10,363 nucleotides of DNA from Anaerolineae bacterium (GCA_016783285.1 JADHWW010000173.1:1-10363); one strand, 5' to 3'; positions 1 to 6,090 are shown, numbered from the stretch's first letter. Numbers and translations are program-made. The notes: generated from the sequence alone by a model not told the origin.

Positions 1-626
1 GCGGCGATTTCGATGTGATTGTTCAGCGACTTGCTCATCTTTTGCTCGCCGTCTATGCCCAGTATCTTGAGGAACTCGGTGTGCTTGGCCTGCGGCTCGA
101 CCAGCACATTGCCAAAGTGACTATTGAAGCGGCGCACAATCTCGCGGGTGAATTCCAGGTGAGGGGCCTGGTCCACTCCCACCGGGACGACGTCCGCCTT
201 GTAGAGGGTGATGTCGGCGGCCATCAGCACCGGGTAGCCGACGAGGCCATAGTTGACATTGTCGGGCTGCTGGCGCACCTTGTCCTTGAAGGTGGGCAGG
301 CGGGTCAGCCAGCCCAGGGGGGTGACCATCGAGAGGATGGTGTGGAGTTCGGTCACCTGCGGCACGTGGGACTGGACAAAGATGACGGTGCCCTGGTCGG
401 GGTCCATCCCGGCAGCCAGCCAGTCCAGCGTCATCTCACAAGTCCAGTCGCGCAACTTGTCGGTGTCCTTGAGTGTGGTGAGGGCGTGCAAGTCCACGAT
501 GCAGTAGACGCAGTCATAGTCCTCCTGCAGAGCGACATAGTTGCGAATAGCGCCCATGTAATTTCCGAGATGTTGCTTGCCGGTGGGTCGGGCGCCGGAA
601 AAGACGCGCCCTTTTTTTGTGTTCAT
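1..626 (-). CDS. trpS: Tryptophan--tRNA ligase, N-terminal 208 residues (runs off left edge)
   Basis: Class I aminoacyl-tRNA synthetase that charges tRNA-Trp with tryptophan in the cytoplasm. The protein opens MNTKKGRVFSGARPTG. It shows the class I HIGH-type motif as TGKQHLGNY (residues 15-23) and the KMSKS motif at 196-200, just before the window edge. Between them are residues typical of bacterial TrpS, such as the AADI and VGVDQ segments that contact ATP and tryptophan. Bacterial TrpS is usually about 330 residues, so roughly the last third (anticodon-binding helices) is missing only because the window ends. The start is fixed by AAGGAG about nine bases upstream of the ATG at 626. It is the last visible gene of the leftward train, 141 nt after the DUF5647-like gene. 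A terminator-like hairpin and a possible promoter in that gap suggest it may be a separate transcription unit. Identification is firm. Confidence 0.96.
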   Translation of the reverse strand, partial: MNTKKGRVFSGARPTGKQHLGNYMGAIRNYVALQEDYDCVYCIVDLHALTTLKDTDKLRDWTCEMTLDWLAAGMDPDQGTVIFVQSHVPQVTELHTILSMVTPLGWLTRLPTFKDKVRQQPDNVNYGLVGYPVLMAADITLYKADVVPVGVDQAPHLEFTREIVRRFNSHFGNVLVEPQAKHTEFLKILGIDGEQKMSKSLNNHIEIA

Positions 627-688
627 CGTTGTGTTACTCCTTCTTGTTTGGTGTACGTGGTTCCTTCGGCTTTGCTCAAGACGGGCGT

Positions 689-717
689 AGTGTACCACAG
701 GAGCGGCGAAGGGACAA
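689..717 (-). promoter_or_regulatory. Possible sigma-70 promoter for trpS
   Basis: Reading leftward, a TTGTCC -35-like box (712-717) and a TACACT -10-like box (689-694) are separated by exactly 17 bases. Each matches consensus at four of six positions. The pair lies about 60 bases upstream of the trpS start and just after the terminator-like hairpin at 722-748, which is a sensible position. Only hexamer matching supports it. I see no T-box or trp-operator-like structure in this short leader. Confidence 0.35.
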
Positions 718-748
718 GCAAAAGCGGTCCCCATCAGGCGGGCCGCTT
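716..748 (-). terminator. Terminator-like hairpin after the DUF5647-like gene
   Basis: Nine-base arms at 722-730 and 740-748 pair, with one G-U wobble, around a nine-base loop. Read leftward the stem ends in ...CCGCTT followed by TTGCTT, which is only a weak, interrupted U-tract. It begins 19 bases beyond the stop codon of the small gene at 768 and precedes a promoter-like pair for trpS, so an intrinsic or partial terminator is plausible. The poor U-tract keeps confidence moderate. Confidence 0.45.
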
Positions 749-767
749 GCTCTCGTGCTACGCACTG

Positions 768-1043
768 CTATGCAAAGGCCGGCTTGACGCTCAGGCGGGG
801 GACGAAGACGGTGCGCACCTCGGGCACGAGTTTCACCTGCACGAACACGACCTGTTTGCCTTCCTGCCGTTTTATGCGGCCAAGTTCCCGGTTGGCTTCC
901 AAGAGTTCAGGATCGTTGTCAGGAAGGAAGACGATGTTAACGCCATTTGGAATATCGTCTAGCAGTTCTGGATCGTCAAGTACCTGTTGCATGAATATCT
1001 CGAACAAGTCATGGTTTCTGCGAAATTGTTCATCTCTGTTCAT
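768..1043 (-). CDS. Small DUF5647-like protein of unknown function (91 aa)
   Basis: A 91-residue acidic protein with no signal peptide or membrane segment. The N-terminal half is helical-looking (RRNHDLFEIFMQQVLDDPEL). The segment IPNGVNIVFLPDNDPELLEANRELG then resembles my recollection of DUF5647 proteins, in which a 'P-x-G-a-x-I-x-F-L-P-x-x-D-P-E-L' core is followed by a helix and a final strand (here QVVFVQVKLV, about residues 64-73). The start is the ATG at 1043, with an AGGTGA-type ribosome site about five bases upstream. The frame stays open upstream to 1454, but that extension only translates the palindromic repeat and the antisense of acpS, so it is not coding. The gene lies 241 nt after acpS and 141 nt before trpS. 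No function is known to me. The family call is from memory of the motif and should be checked with an HMM search. Confidence 0.72.
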   Translation of the reverse strand: MNRDEQFRRNHDLFEIFMQQVLDDPELLDDIPNGVNIVFLPDNDPELLEANRELGRIKRQEGKQVVFVQVKLVPEVRTVFVPRLSVKPAFA

Positions 1044-1284
1044 ACTTTCACCTCTTGTACAGGAGACAGGCTGACTATGTTGCCCAGGCTGTCCCAGGAA
1101 AATAATCATTCCAGTGTCATTCTGAGCGGAACGCAGTGAAGCGAAGAATCTCACGCCACAGTACCCAAACCGCCTGTCGGGGGCGAGATTCTTCACCTCC
1201 GCGGAGTTTATCCTGAACGAAGTGAAGGACTCAGGTTCAGAATGACAGGCTATGACCTGGGATACTTTAAATTCTGGAACACCC
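1044..1284. other. Intergenic gap between acpS and the DUF5647-like gene
   Basis: This 241-base gap is mostly filled by the palindromic element at 1115-1247. The remaining bases include a short direct repeat of CCTGGG (read leftward) near 1083-1098 and the ribosome site of the small gene. I found no convincing -35/-10 pair for the leftward gene and no RNA gene. Confidence 0.6.
1115..1247. repeat. Palindromic intergenic repeat (REP/MITE-like)
   Basis: Nested inverted repeats define the element. Outer arms TGTCATTCTGA (1115-1125) and TCAGAATGACA (1237-1247) match perfectly over 11 bases. Inner arms GAAGAATCTC (1143-1152) and GAGATTCTTC (1185-1194) match perfectly over 10 bases. Between the arms are variants of the same GAAGTGAAG-type sequence. 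This 'GTCATTCTGAG...GAAGAATCTC' pattern is a dispersed repeat I recognise from many bacterial and metagenomic genomes. When translated by mistake it gives a tell-tale 'CHSE...LRSAQNDT' peptide, which is what appears in the open frame here. There is no transposase. It is either a miniature non-autonomous element or a REP-type hairpin and could affect mRNA stability between acpS and the next gene. Confidence 0.8.
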
Positions 1285-1659
1285 CTACCGCGCCACCACA
1301 AAAGCAATGGCGTACTCCCGCGTGTGGCTGAGGCTGACCGCCCACTCGGTGAGGCCGAGTTCACCAGCCCGCTCGGCGGCGCGGCCGTGGAGACGGACGA
1401 GCGGCTTGCCCCGCGCATCGCCGGTGACCTCCACGTCTCGCCATCTGACGCCATCGCGGGCGATCATGCGCACGCCCACGCCCAGCGCCTTGGCGACGGC
1501 CTCCTTGGCGGCGAAGCGGGCCGCCAGTTCCGGCAGACGGGCCCGGCAGTACAGAACCTCGGCCGGGGTAAAGACGCGCTCCAGGAAGCGGTCGCCGTAG
1601 CACGCCAGTATTCGCTCGACGCGGGCGATCTCGATCAGGTCAACGCCGGTGGTCAACAT
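1285..1659 (-). CDS. acpS: Holo-[acyl-carrier-protein] synthase
   Basis: Transfers 4'-phosphopantetheine from CoA to the serine of apo-acyl carrier protein, activating fatty-acid synthesis in the cytoplasm. The 124-residue length is normal for AcpS. The N-terminal GVDLIEIARVER (residues 5-16) holds the Mg-binding Asp, and RFAAKEAVAKALG (about 48-60) is the family hallmark with the second metal-binding Glu. WAVSLSHTREYAIAFVV near the C-terminus is the usual last motif. The start is the ATG at 1659, because MLTTGVDLIE is the typical AcpS beginning. An in-frame extension to 1692 would read through a repeat. The ribosome site is weak (AGAGAG about ten bases upstream). A second copy of this start region lies just upstream at 1701-1759 in a different frame, the product of a tandem duplication. 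Confidence 0.96.
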   Translation of the reverse strand: MLTTGVDLIEIARVERILACYGDRFLERVFTPAEVLYCRARLPELAARFAAKEAVAKALGVGVRMIARDGVRWRDVEVTGDARGKPLVRLHGRAAERAGELGLTEWAVSLSHTREYAIAFVVAR

Positions 1660-1717
1660 AGGCACGCACTCTCTGGTAAGACAAGTTGGCAACTTGTCCT
1701 ACGCCGGTGGTCAACAT
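1640..1717 (-). other. 25-codon upstream ORF made by duplication of the acpS start
   Basis: The upstream copy of the acpS start codon (ATG at 1715-1717) opens a frame of 25 codons, beginning MLTTGVGQVANLS. It runs through the hairpin and overlaps the real acpS start, ending at TGA 1640-1642, seven codons into acpS. The two ATGs are 58 bases apart and so out of frame with each other. The first five residues are identical to AcpS. It is most likely a by-product of the duplication rather than a functional peptide. If translated, it could compete with or couple to acpS initiation. Confidence 0.35.
1676..1702. repeat. Hairpin palindrome, copy A
   Basis: Arms GTAAGACAAGTT (1676-1687) and AACTTGTCCTAC (1691-1702) pair over 12 bases with one mismatch around a GGC loop. 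No T-run follows on either strand, so it is not a standard intrinsic terminator. It lies directly upstream of acpS and could fold in the mRNA leader. Confidence 0.75.
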
Positions 1718-1734
1718 AGGCACGCGTGTCTCTG

Positions 1735-1761
1735 GTAAGACAAGTTGGCAACTTGTCCTAC
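1735..1761. repeat. Hairpin palindrome, copy B, overlapping the peptidase stop codon
   Basis: Same palindrome as at 1676-1702: arms 1735-1746 and 1750-1761 around GGC. One arm contains the TAG stop codon (1758-1760) of the non-catalytic M16 gene, so the hairpin forms the immediate 3' end of that reading frame. It lacks a U-tract. Confidence 0.75.
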
Positions 1762-3020
1762 GCTGGTGGCCCGGCGACGGCCATAGCGTAAGCCTCGTGG
1801 TCGAGCCGGCGCCGGGCGACGGCCTGTATCTGCTCAGCGGCGATTTCGTTGATCAGGCCCGCGTAGCGCTGCAGGTAGTCCAGGCCCAGGCCGTAGTGCT
1901 CCATGTTGAGGATGGTCTGCGCCACTCCCTCGTTGGTCTCCAACCGCAGGGGCAGGCTGCCGGTGATAAAGGCCTTGTTGTCGGCCAACTCCTTTTCACC
2001 CACCGGCTCCTCGCAGATGCGGCGAATCTCGGCGCGGACACTAGCGATGGCCCGCTCGACGTTGGCCGGGTTGACGCCGGCAATGACGCGCCAGGGGCCG
2101 GGCCCAGGGCCGCCCTCCACGCGGCTGAACGAATAGTAGGCCAATCCCTGCTCGTCGCGCACATTCTCTCCCAGGCGGCCCATCAGGCCAAAGACGCCCA
2201 GGATGGTGTTGCACACGACCGCATCTAAAAAGTCCGGCGCGGCGCGAGGGGGGCCGGGATAACCCAGAATGATGTCCGATTGTGTTTTGCCGGGAATGGA
2301 GACGGTGCGCTCGCGCATCTCGGTGATGCGGGGAACCTCGGGGAGCGGGGCGCGTTCGTAGGTGTGGCCTTCCCAATCACCGAACACATCCTCGATTTGC
2401 GTCAGCGCGTCGGCGGACTCCACCGCGCCCACCACGACGATGACCATCTCCCGTGGTCCGTAGCCACCGGCGTAGAACCCGGCCAGGTCGTCGCGGCTGA
2501 GCCTGCTGATGGTATCAGTGTAGCCGCCGAGACTGCGGGCGTAGGGATGTTCTGTGGGATACGCCAGTTCGTGGAAAGTGAGACCGGCCATACGCCCGGT
2601 ATCGTGGGCGCGTTCCTCCAGGTCGGTGAGAATCTCGCCGCGCAGTTTCTCAATCTCGTCGGGAGGGAAGGTAGGATGGCGCAGTGCGCCGGCGAGAACG
2701 TCGAGCGCCAGCGGCAGGTCTTCGGCCAGGCTTTTCGTGCCAAAGCCGGTGGTGTGAGTACTTCCACCGACACCAACACTGGCGCCGACCGATTCCAACT
2801 CTTCGTAGATTTGCTCAAAGGTGCGCTGGGCGGCGCCGCGCATCAGAGCGTTGGCAGTGAAGGCGGCCAGCCCGGCCTGTTCTGACCGTTCGTCGTAGGC
2901 CCCCACGCGCAGGTAGCCGCTGACGACGACAGAAGGACTGCCGTGGTTCTCGCGCGCCAACACCACGATTCCGTTGTCGAGTTCGTGCCTTGCAATGTCT
3001 TGCGGTCCGGGTATGGACAT
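1758..3020 (-). CDS. M16B family peptidase-like protein, non-catalytic subunit
   Basis: A 420-residue M16 (pitrilysin/processing-peptidase) fold protein without signal peptide. The usual zinc motif HxxEH is absent. The equivalent stretch, AGLAAFTANALMRG (residues 49-62), has Ala53, Ala56 and Asn57 where His, Glu and His belong, so it cannot bind the metal. It does keep the C-terminal half's substrate-binding signature, GRLGENVRDEQGLAYYS (281-297), with arginines 282/288 and tyrosines 295/296 (the R/Y pair of M16B). In known M16B pairs one subunit carries zinc and the other supplies the R/Y pair, and the next gene upstream is the matching zinc subunit. The start is the ATG at 3020, with AAGGAG about nine bases upstream. 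The frame stays open to 3398, but that is antisense to the neighbour. The gap from the partner is 19 nt, so the two are almost certainly co-transcribed. Substrate unknown. Confidence 0.93.
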   Translation of the reverse strand: MSIPGPQDIARHELDNGIVVLARENHGSPSVVVSGYLRVGAYDERSEQAGLAAFTANALMRGAAQRTFEQIYEELESVGASVGVGGSTHTTGFGTKSLAEDLPLALDVLAGALRHPTFPPDEIEKLRGEILTDLEERAHDTGRMAGLTFHELAYPTEHPYARSLGGYTDTISRLSRDDLAGFYAGGYGPREMVIVVVGAVESADALTQIEDVFGDWEGHTYERAPLPEVPRITEMRERTVSIPGKTQSDIILGYPGPPRAAPDFLDAVVCNTILGVFGLMGRLGENVRDEQGLAYYSFSRVEGGPGPGPWRVIAGVNPANVERAIASVRAEIRRICEEPVGEKELADNKAFITGSLPLRLETNEGVAQTILNMEHYGLGLDYLQRYAGLINEIAAEQIQAVARRRLDHEAYAMAVAGPPA

Positions 3021-3039
3021 TGGTATTGTTCTCCTTGTT

Positions 3040-4317
3040 TTATTTTTCCCCGCTGAGAGGGACATATCGCCCAACTGTGCGGTTCGACCGCGTGAGATAC
3101 TTTTGCGCCACGCGCTGCACGTCCTCGACGGTGACACCGCTGAGGTTGGCGATATAGTTCTCAAACCAGGTATAGTCGGCGAATATCTCGCTAAAGCCCA
3201 TCCACAGAGCCTGTGCGGTGACGGATTCGCTGGAGTAGGCGAACTGCGCCTTGGCTTGCTTGATCGCTTTGCCCAGTTCCTCCGGCGCAATCGGCTCGGC
3301 GGCCACGCGCGCCAGTTCCGCCTCCAACGCCTCTTCCACCTCGTCCGGGGTATGCCCGGCGCGCACGATGGCCGAGAGGCCATAGACGAAGGGGTCAACG
3401 GTCGGGAGGAGAGAGCCGGATACGCCGGTCGCTAGTTCCGTCGCCACCAGCGCCTTGTAGAGACGACTGCTCTTGTTGGTCAAGCCGCCGCCAAAAAAGG
3501 TCATTCCGCTGGCCCCGGTGAGGGCAGCATCGAGTGCGGTCATGGCGAAGAAATCGGGTTCGTGGACGGTGGGGGCACGGAAGACTATCTGGAGGTAAGC
3601 GACGTTGCCCTCCCCCTCGACAGTCACCCGCCGCTCACCCTTCTGCGGAGGCTCGACGGCTGTCGTTGGCGGGATGTCCGGCCCGCCTGGAATCGCGCTA
3701 AAGTGCTGCTCGACCATACGCAGCCTTTCGTCGGCGTCAAAGTCGCCCACTGCGACGGCGACCGCGTTGTTGGGCGCATAGTGGGTGTGGTAATGCGCGT
3801 AGAGTTGGTCGCGGGTCATCGTCTCCAGGTCGCACATGTGGCCCACGGTGTCGGTGCCATAAGGGTGCACGCGGAAAGCAGCCGCCATCAGTTCTTCGTT
3901 GAGCAGGAACTTGGGGGCGTTTTCAGCCCCTTGCCGCTCACTGATGATGACGCTGCGCTCGGCTGTGGTCTCGTCGGGGTCGAAGAGTGAATTGACCATG
4001 CGGTCGGCCTCGATGCGCAGCGCCAACTCGATGCGCTCGGTGGGCAGCGTGGCAAAGTAGGTGGTAAAGTCGTACCAGGTCATGCCGTTGAAGGCGCCCC
4101 CCTCGCGGGCGATGGCCTTTTCCGCCACGCCCTTGGGAAACGCCGTCGTCCCCTTAAAGAGCATGTGCTCGACCCAGTGAGAGATGCCGGTGATACCCAG
4201 ATGTTCGTTGCGGCTCCCCACCCGGTACCAGACCCAGAAACTGGCCACTGGGGCGGCGTGTGCCTCTTTGATGAGAACCGTCAGTCCATTGTCTAGTCTT
4301 GTTTTGAGAAAACTCAT
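3040..4317 (-). CDS. M16B family zinc metallopeptidase, catalytic subunit
   Basis: A 425-residue peptidase of the processing-peptidase-like M16B family, predicted cytoplasmic because no signal peptide is visible. The inverted zinc motif is complete: H47-W-V-E50-H51 within GISHWVEHMLFKGT, with the third ligand Glu127 in VIISERQGAEN exactly 76 residues after the second His. GAFNGMTWYDFTTYF (75-89) is the usual substrate-edge strand. The C-terminal half has SSRLYKALV but lacks the following GLAY tyrosine, complementing the partner gene, which has it. This supports a heterodimer with one zinc half and one substrate-binding half. The ATG at 4317 is preceded by AGGAGAGG about ten bases upstream. 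The longer frame to 4371 is not preferred because it lacks a ribosome site and overlaps the PIN gene. It follows the PIN gene by 19 nt on the same strand. Such pairs are common next to housekeeping genes, and the substrate is unknown. Confidence 0.95.
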   Translation of the reverse strand: MSFLKTRLDNGLTVLIKEAHAAPVASFWVWYRVGSRNEHLGITGISHWVEHMLFKGTTAFPKGVAEKAIAREGGAFNGMTWYDFTTYFATLPTERIELALRIEADRMVNSLFDPDETTAERSVIISERQGAENAPKFLLNEELMAAAFRVHPYGTDTVGHMCDLETMTRDQLYAHYHTHYAPNNAVAVAVGDFDADERLRMVEQHFSAIPGGPDIPPTTAVEPPQKGERRVTVEGEGNVAYLQIVFRAPTVHEPDFFAMTALDAALTGASGMTFFGGGLTNKSSRLYKALVATELATGVSGSLLPTVDPFVYGLSAIVRAGHTPDEVEEALEAELARVAAEPIAPEELGKAIKQAKAQFAYSSESVTAQALWMGFSEIFADYTWFENYIANLSGVTVEDVQRVAQKYLTRSNRTVGRYVPLSGEK

Positions 4318-4336
4318 TGCTATATTACCTCTCCTT

Positions 4337-4813
4337 TTATTTTGATTGCGGGCAGAGCCGCCTGAGTGCATAGTCCGGGTGCCAGATACGGACGTGGAAT
4401 TCGTCCTCCACCGCTCGGACTATGCGCTGGTGTTCTTGTTCTCGTTCTGCGCTTTTACGCCGTCGAGGGGCATACTTTTCCCAGGTGACAAAGACAGCCT
4501 CGCGCTCGGCTGCCAGCAGTACCCACCCAACGTCTTTCTCGTCCACTCCCAACTGCTCAAGCCGTTCTCGTGCTTTCTTATCCAGAGGTTCAGAGGCCAT
4601 CTCGACTTTGGCGAAGGCATAACGGGCCAACTTGCGCCGACCTGTCGAGTGGGCCGAGATGTGCCGGTATTCCTGCCACAGACCAGGGGAGACCAGGAGG
4701 AAATGACACTCATCTATGAGACACTGGAGGAGTCGCCATCCCTTCTGAGCCCGTTCGCTCTCTCCTGGCGAGGCCGAGGACAAGACATCCGTATCCAAGA
4801 CGACAAAGCCCAT
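4337..4813 (-). CDS. PIN-domain (VapC-like) nuclease, partner of the upstream ABC ATPase
   Basis: A 158-residue single-domain protein with PIN features. The first strand is MGFVVLDTDVL with Asp7 (Asp9 nearby), then a conserved acidic Glu48 in SPGLWQEYR. Asp94 lies in DEKDVGWVLLAAEREAVF, and VTWEK (Glu112) ends the core, where many PIN domains have Asp. These would form the acidic Mg/Mn-binding site of an RNase. The C-terminal third is rich in Arg and Glu (APRRRKSAEREQEHQR) and may bind nucleic acid or the partner. It starts three bases after the ATPase stop codon, with GGAGGTG about six bases upstream lying inside the ATPase gene, so the two are probably translationally coupled. No small antitoxin of the VapB type is present, so the ATPase may be the regulator. 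PIN assignment is from motifs. Whether it cuts RNA or DNA cannot be seen. Confidence 0.8.
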   Translation of the reverse strand: MGFVVLDTDVLSSASPGESERAQKGWRLLQCLIDECHFLLVSPGLWQEYRHISAHSTGRRKLARYAFAKVEMASEPLDKKARERLEQLGVDEKDVGWVLLAAEREAVFVTWEKYAPRRRKSAEREQEHQRIVRAVEDEFHVRIWHPDYALRRLCPQSK

Positions 4814-4816
4814 CCG

Positions 4817-6061
4817 CTACACCTCCGCCTGTTCCAGAGAGGCAAACAGGAAGGCGTCAGCCTCTTTAATGTCGGTGTCAAAGAATCCTTCCGGCCACTC
4901 ATCGGGCGGAGGCAGGCGGCCATCTTCCTCCAACGGGATGTACCGAAACTGGGTGTGGCCCTGCTCGTCCAGGCTCAAAAAGTAGATGGCAATGTCGTCC
5001 GGCAAAAGTTTCCCGCGCCGCACCTCGGTTGCCAACCGCATCAACAGGTACTCGCTGTGCGTCTCAATCAGGTAGCGTCGTCCTTTTCGAGACATCTCGG
5101 TGATGAAGGCGCCCAGGTCAGCCTGGGCTTTGGGGTGAAGGTGGATCTCGGGTTGTTCCAGGAGGAGCAAGGGGGCCCCACGCCACGACTTCGCGGGCAC
5201 AAGGATGCTCTCTACCACAATGGGAAGCAGTTGTGACATGCCGAATCCCACATCGCGCAGGTTGACCCATTGCCCCTGGACGTTGACTTCCACTACGAAA
5301 TTAGGCAGACCCTCCACATCGCGCGCGCGGAGGTTTGTGACCAGTCCAAATCCCTCCGCCCCCAACCAGTAGCGCAGGTTTCCTAGTTGCTCTGCGGTGG
5401 CCCCGCGCAGCAGATGAGGAGCCCAGCGCCCGTCAATCCCCACGTCCAGTCCTGGGGGAGGCTGAGAGCGGTAGGATCGTTCAGGATAGACACGGAGAGG
5501 GCCGATGTACTGTAGGAGATTGAGAAACCACTGAGGCTCTCTTATACTGGGCCGCAGGCGGCGAGAGACAGCCGAATATGGAATAAAGCTCCGCCATCTC
5601 AATCCCTCAAGAACTTGGCGCCCTTTCAGTACTCCTTCCCGGGGGTCACTATACATCGCTGACGTCTCTTCACTAGAGGGAGAACGGAGGTATTCGAAAC
5701 GAGATCCTTCTGAAACGACGTCACATCCCCGTATCTGAAGCGTCCCTTCCAGTGTGTCTACCCGCAGGAAGAAACTCCAGGCTTTGTTGTTCTCTTCCTC
5801 GCCTAACTCAATAGAGATTCCTTCCTCCTCGTGCCCCTGCGTCACCGTATCCCGGAAACTCCCCAAATCCACCAGGTCGTTGCGGAAGGAAAGAACGGCT
5901 TCAGGGTAGGCCAGACTCCCCTTGAGCAAAAGCAGCGCCTGTAGCACAGAAGTCTTCCCGGCGTTGTTGGGGCCGAGGAGAAGAGTGATGGGCCGGCCCT
6001 CCAATCGTTCCAATTGGCGGATGGACTTGAAATTCTCCAGCGAGAGAAACCACTTTGCCAT
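4817..6061 (-). CDS. ABC/OLD-type AAA ATPase with DUF3696-like C-terminus
   Basis: A 414-residue SMC/RecF-like ATPase without transmembrane segments. FLSLENFKSI (5-14) is the typical N-terminal strand. Walker A is GPNNAGKTS (30-38) and the ABC signature-like segment is VGFGMSQ (271-277). Walker B with catalytic glutamate is LLLLEQPEIHLHP (298-310), and the switch His335 is in ETHSEYL. The tail IPLEEDGRLPPPDEWPEGFFD (375-395) resembles the DUF3696 domain of this ATPase class. There is no Toprim domain, so it is not a complete OLD nuclease. The effector is probably the PIN protein encoded three bases downstream, echoing the ATPase-plus-nuclease pairing of Septu or PARIS. The start is the ATG at 6061, not the in-frame TTG at 6067. 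It lies 29 nt after ugd on the same strand. Confidence 0.9.
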   Translation of the reverse strand: MAKWFLSLENFKSIRQLERLEGRPITLLLGPNNAGKTSVLQALLLLKGSLAYPEAVLSFRNDLVDLGSFRDTVTQGHEEEGISIELGEEENNKAWSFFLRVDTLEGTLQIRGCDVVSEGSRFEYLRSPSSEETSAMYSDPREGVLKGRQVLEGLRWRSFIPYSAVSRRLRPSIREPQWFLNLLQYIGPLRVYPERSYRSQPPPGLDVGIDGRWAPHLLRGATAEQLGNLRYWLGAEGFGLVTNLRARDVEGLPNFVVEVNVQGQWVNLRDVGFGMSQLLPIVVESILVPAKSWRGAPLLLLEQPEIHLHPKAQADLGAFITEMSRKGRRYLIETHSEYLLMRLATEVRRGKLLPDDIAIYFLSLDEQGHTQFRYIPLEEDGRLPPPDEWPEGFFDTDIKEADAFLFASLEQAEV

Positions 6062-6068
6062 TGCCAAA

Positions 6069-6075
6069 CCTCCTT
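6069..6075 (-). promoter_or_regulatory. Ribosome binding site that fixes the ATPase start
   Basis: AAGGAGG read leftward, with seven bases between it and the ATG at 6061. The alternative TTG at 6067 would be only one base away, too close for initiation, so the ATG is chosen. Confidence 0.85.
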
Positions 6076-6090
6076 ACTCTGTCGCGTCCA

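Larger units (their letters stand above)
1643..1769. repeat. 58/59-bp tandem duplication across the acpS start
   Basis: Copy A (1643-1700, 58 bases) and copy B (1701-1759, 59 bases) are nearly identical. They differ in a few bases near their middle (CACGCACTCT versus CACGCGTGTCT), including a one-base indel. A partial third start, ACGCTGGTGG (1760-1769), matches the first ten bases of the unit with one mismatch and forms the end of the upstream peptidase gene. Each full unit contains the acpS start codon region plus a palindrome. The array fills the whole gap between the peptidase stop codon and acpS. Confidence 0.92.

Noticed and set aside
627..767. T-box riboswitch or trp attenuator upstream of trpS
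   Set aside because: Only 141 bases are available, with one simple hairpin and weak promoter boxes. I found no T-box consensus, specifier loop or leader peptide with Trp codons.
15..962. Long rightward open frame of 315 codons
   Set aside because: It lies antisense to trpS and the DUF5647-like gene, both of which have clear family motifs and ribosome sites. Its translation has no recognisable motif.
1044..1454. N-terminal extension of the DUF5647-like gene
   Set aside because: The extension translates the palindromic repeat (the typical 'CHSE...LRSAQNDT' peptide) and the antisense of acpS. A good ribosome site supports the ATG at 1043.
1676..1761. Intrinsic terminators after the M16 genes
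   Set aside because: The hairpins are strong, but no T-run follows on either strand, and the next gene is within 100 bases on the same strand.
1643..1769. CRISPR-like array
   Set aside because: There are only two contiguous copies of a long unit with no spacers, and no cas genes. It is a simple tandem duplication.
2280..2885. Rightward open frame of 201 codons inside the M16 gene
   Set aside because: It is antisense to a well-supported peptidase, with no motif and no ribosome site worth noting.
3021..3398. N-terminal extension of the non-catalytic M16 gene
   Set aside because: The added 126 residues are an alternative frame of the catalytic M16 gene and are Pro/Arg-rich. The ATG at 3020 has AAGGAG at proper spacing and starts a normal M16 N-terminus.
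4318..4371. Longer start for the catalytic M16 gene
   Set aside because: It would overlap the PIN gene and lacks a ribosome site. The ATG at 4317 follows AGGAGAGG and begins the usual M16 first strand.
4346..5236. Rightward open frame of 296 codons opposite the ATPase and PIN genes
   Set aside because: It is a shadow of two genes with clear catalytic motifs, and its peptide shows no family features.
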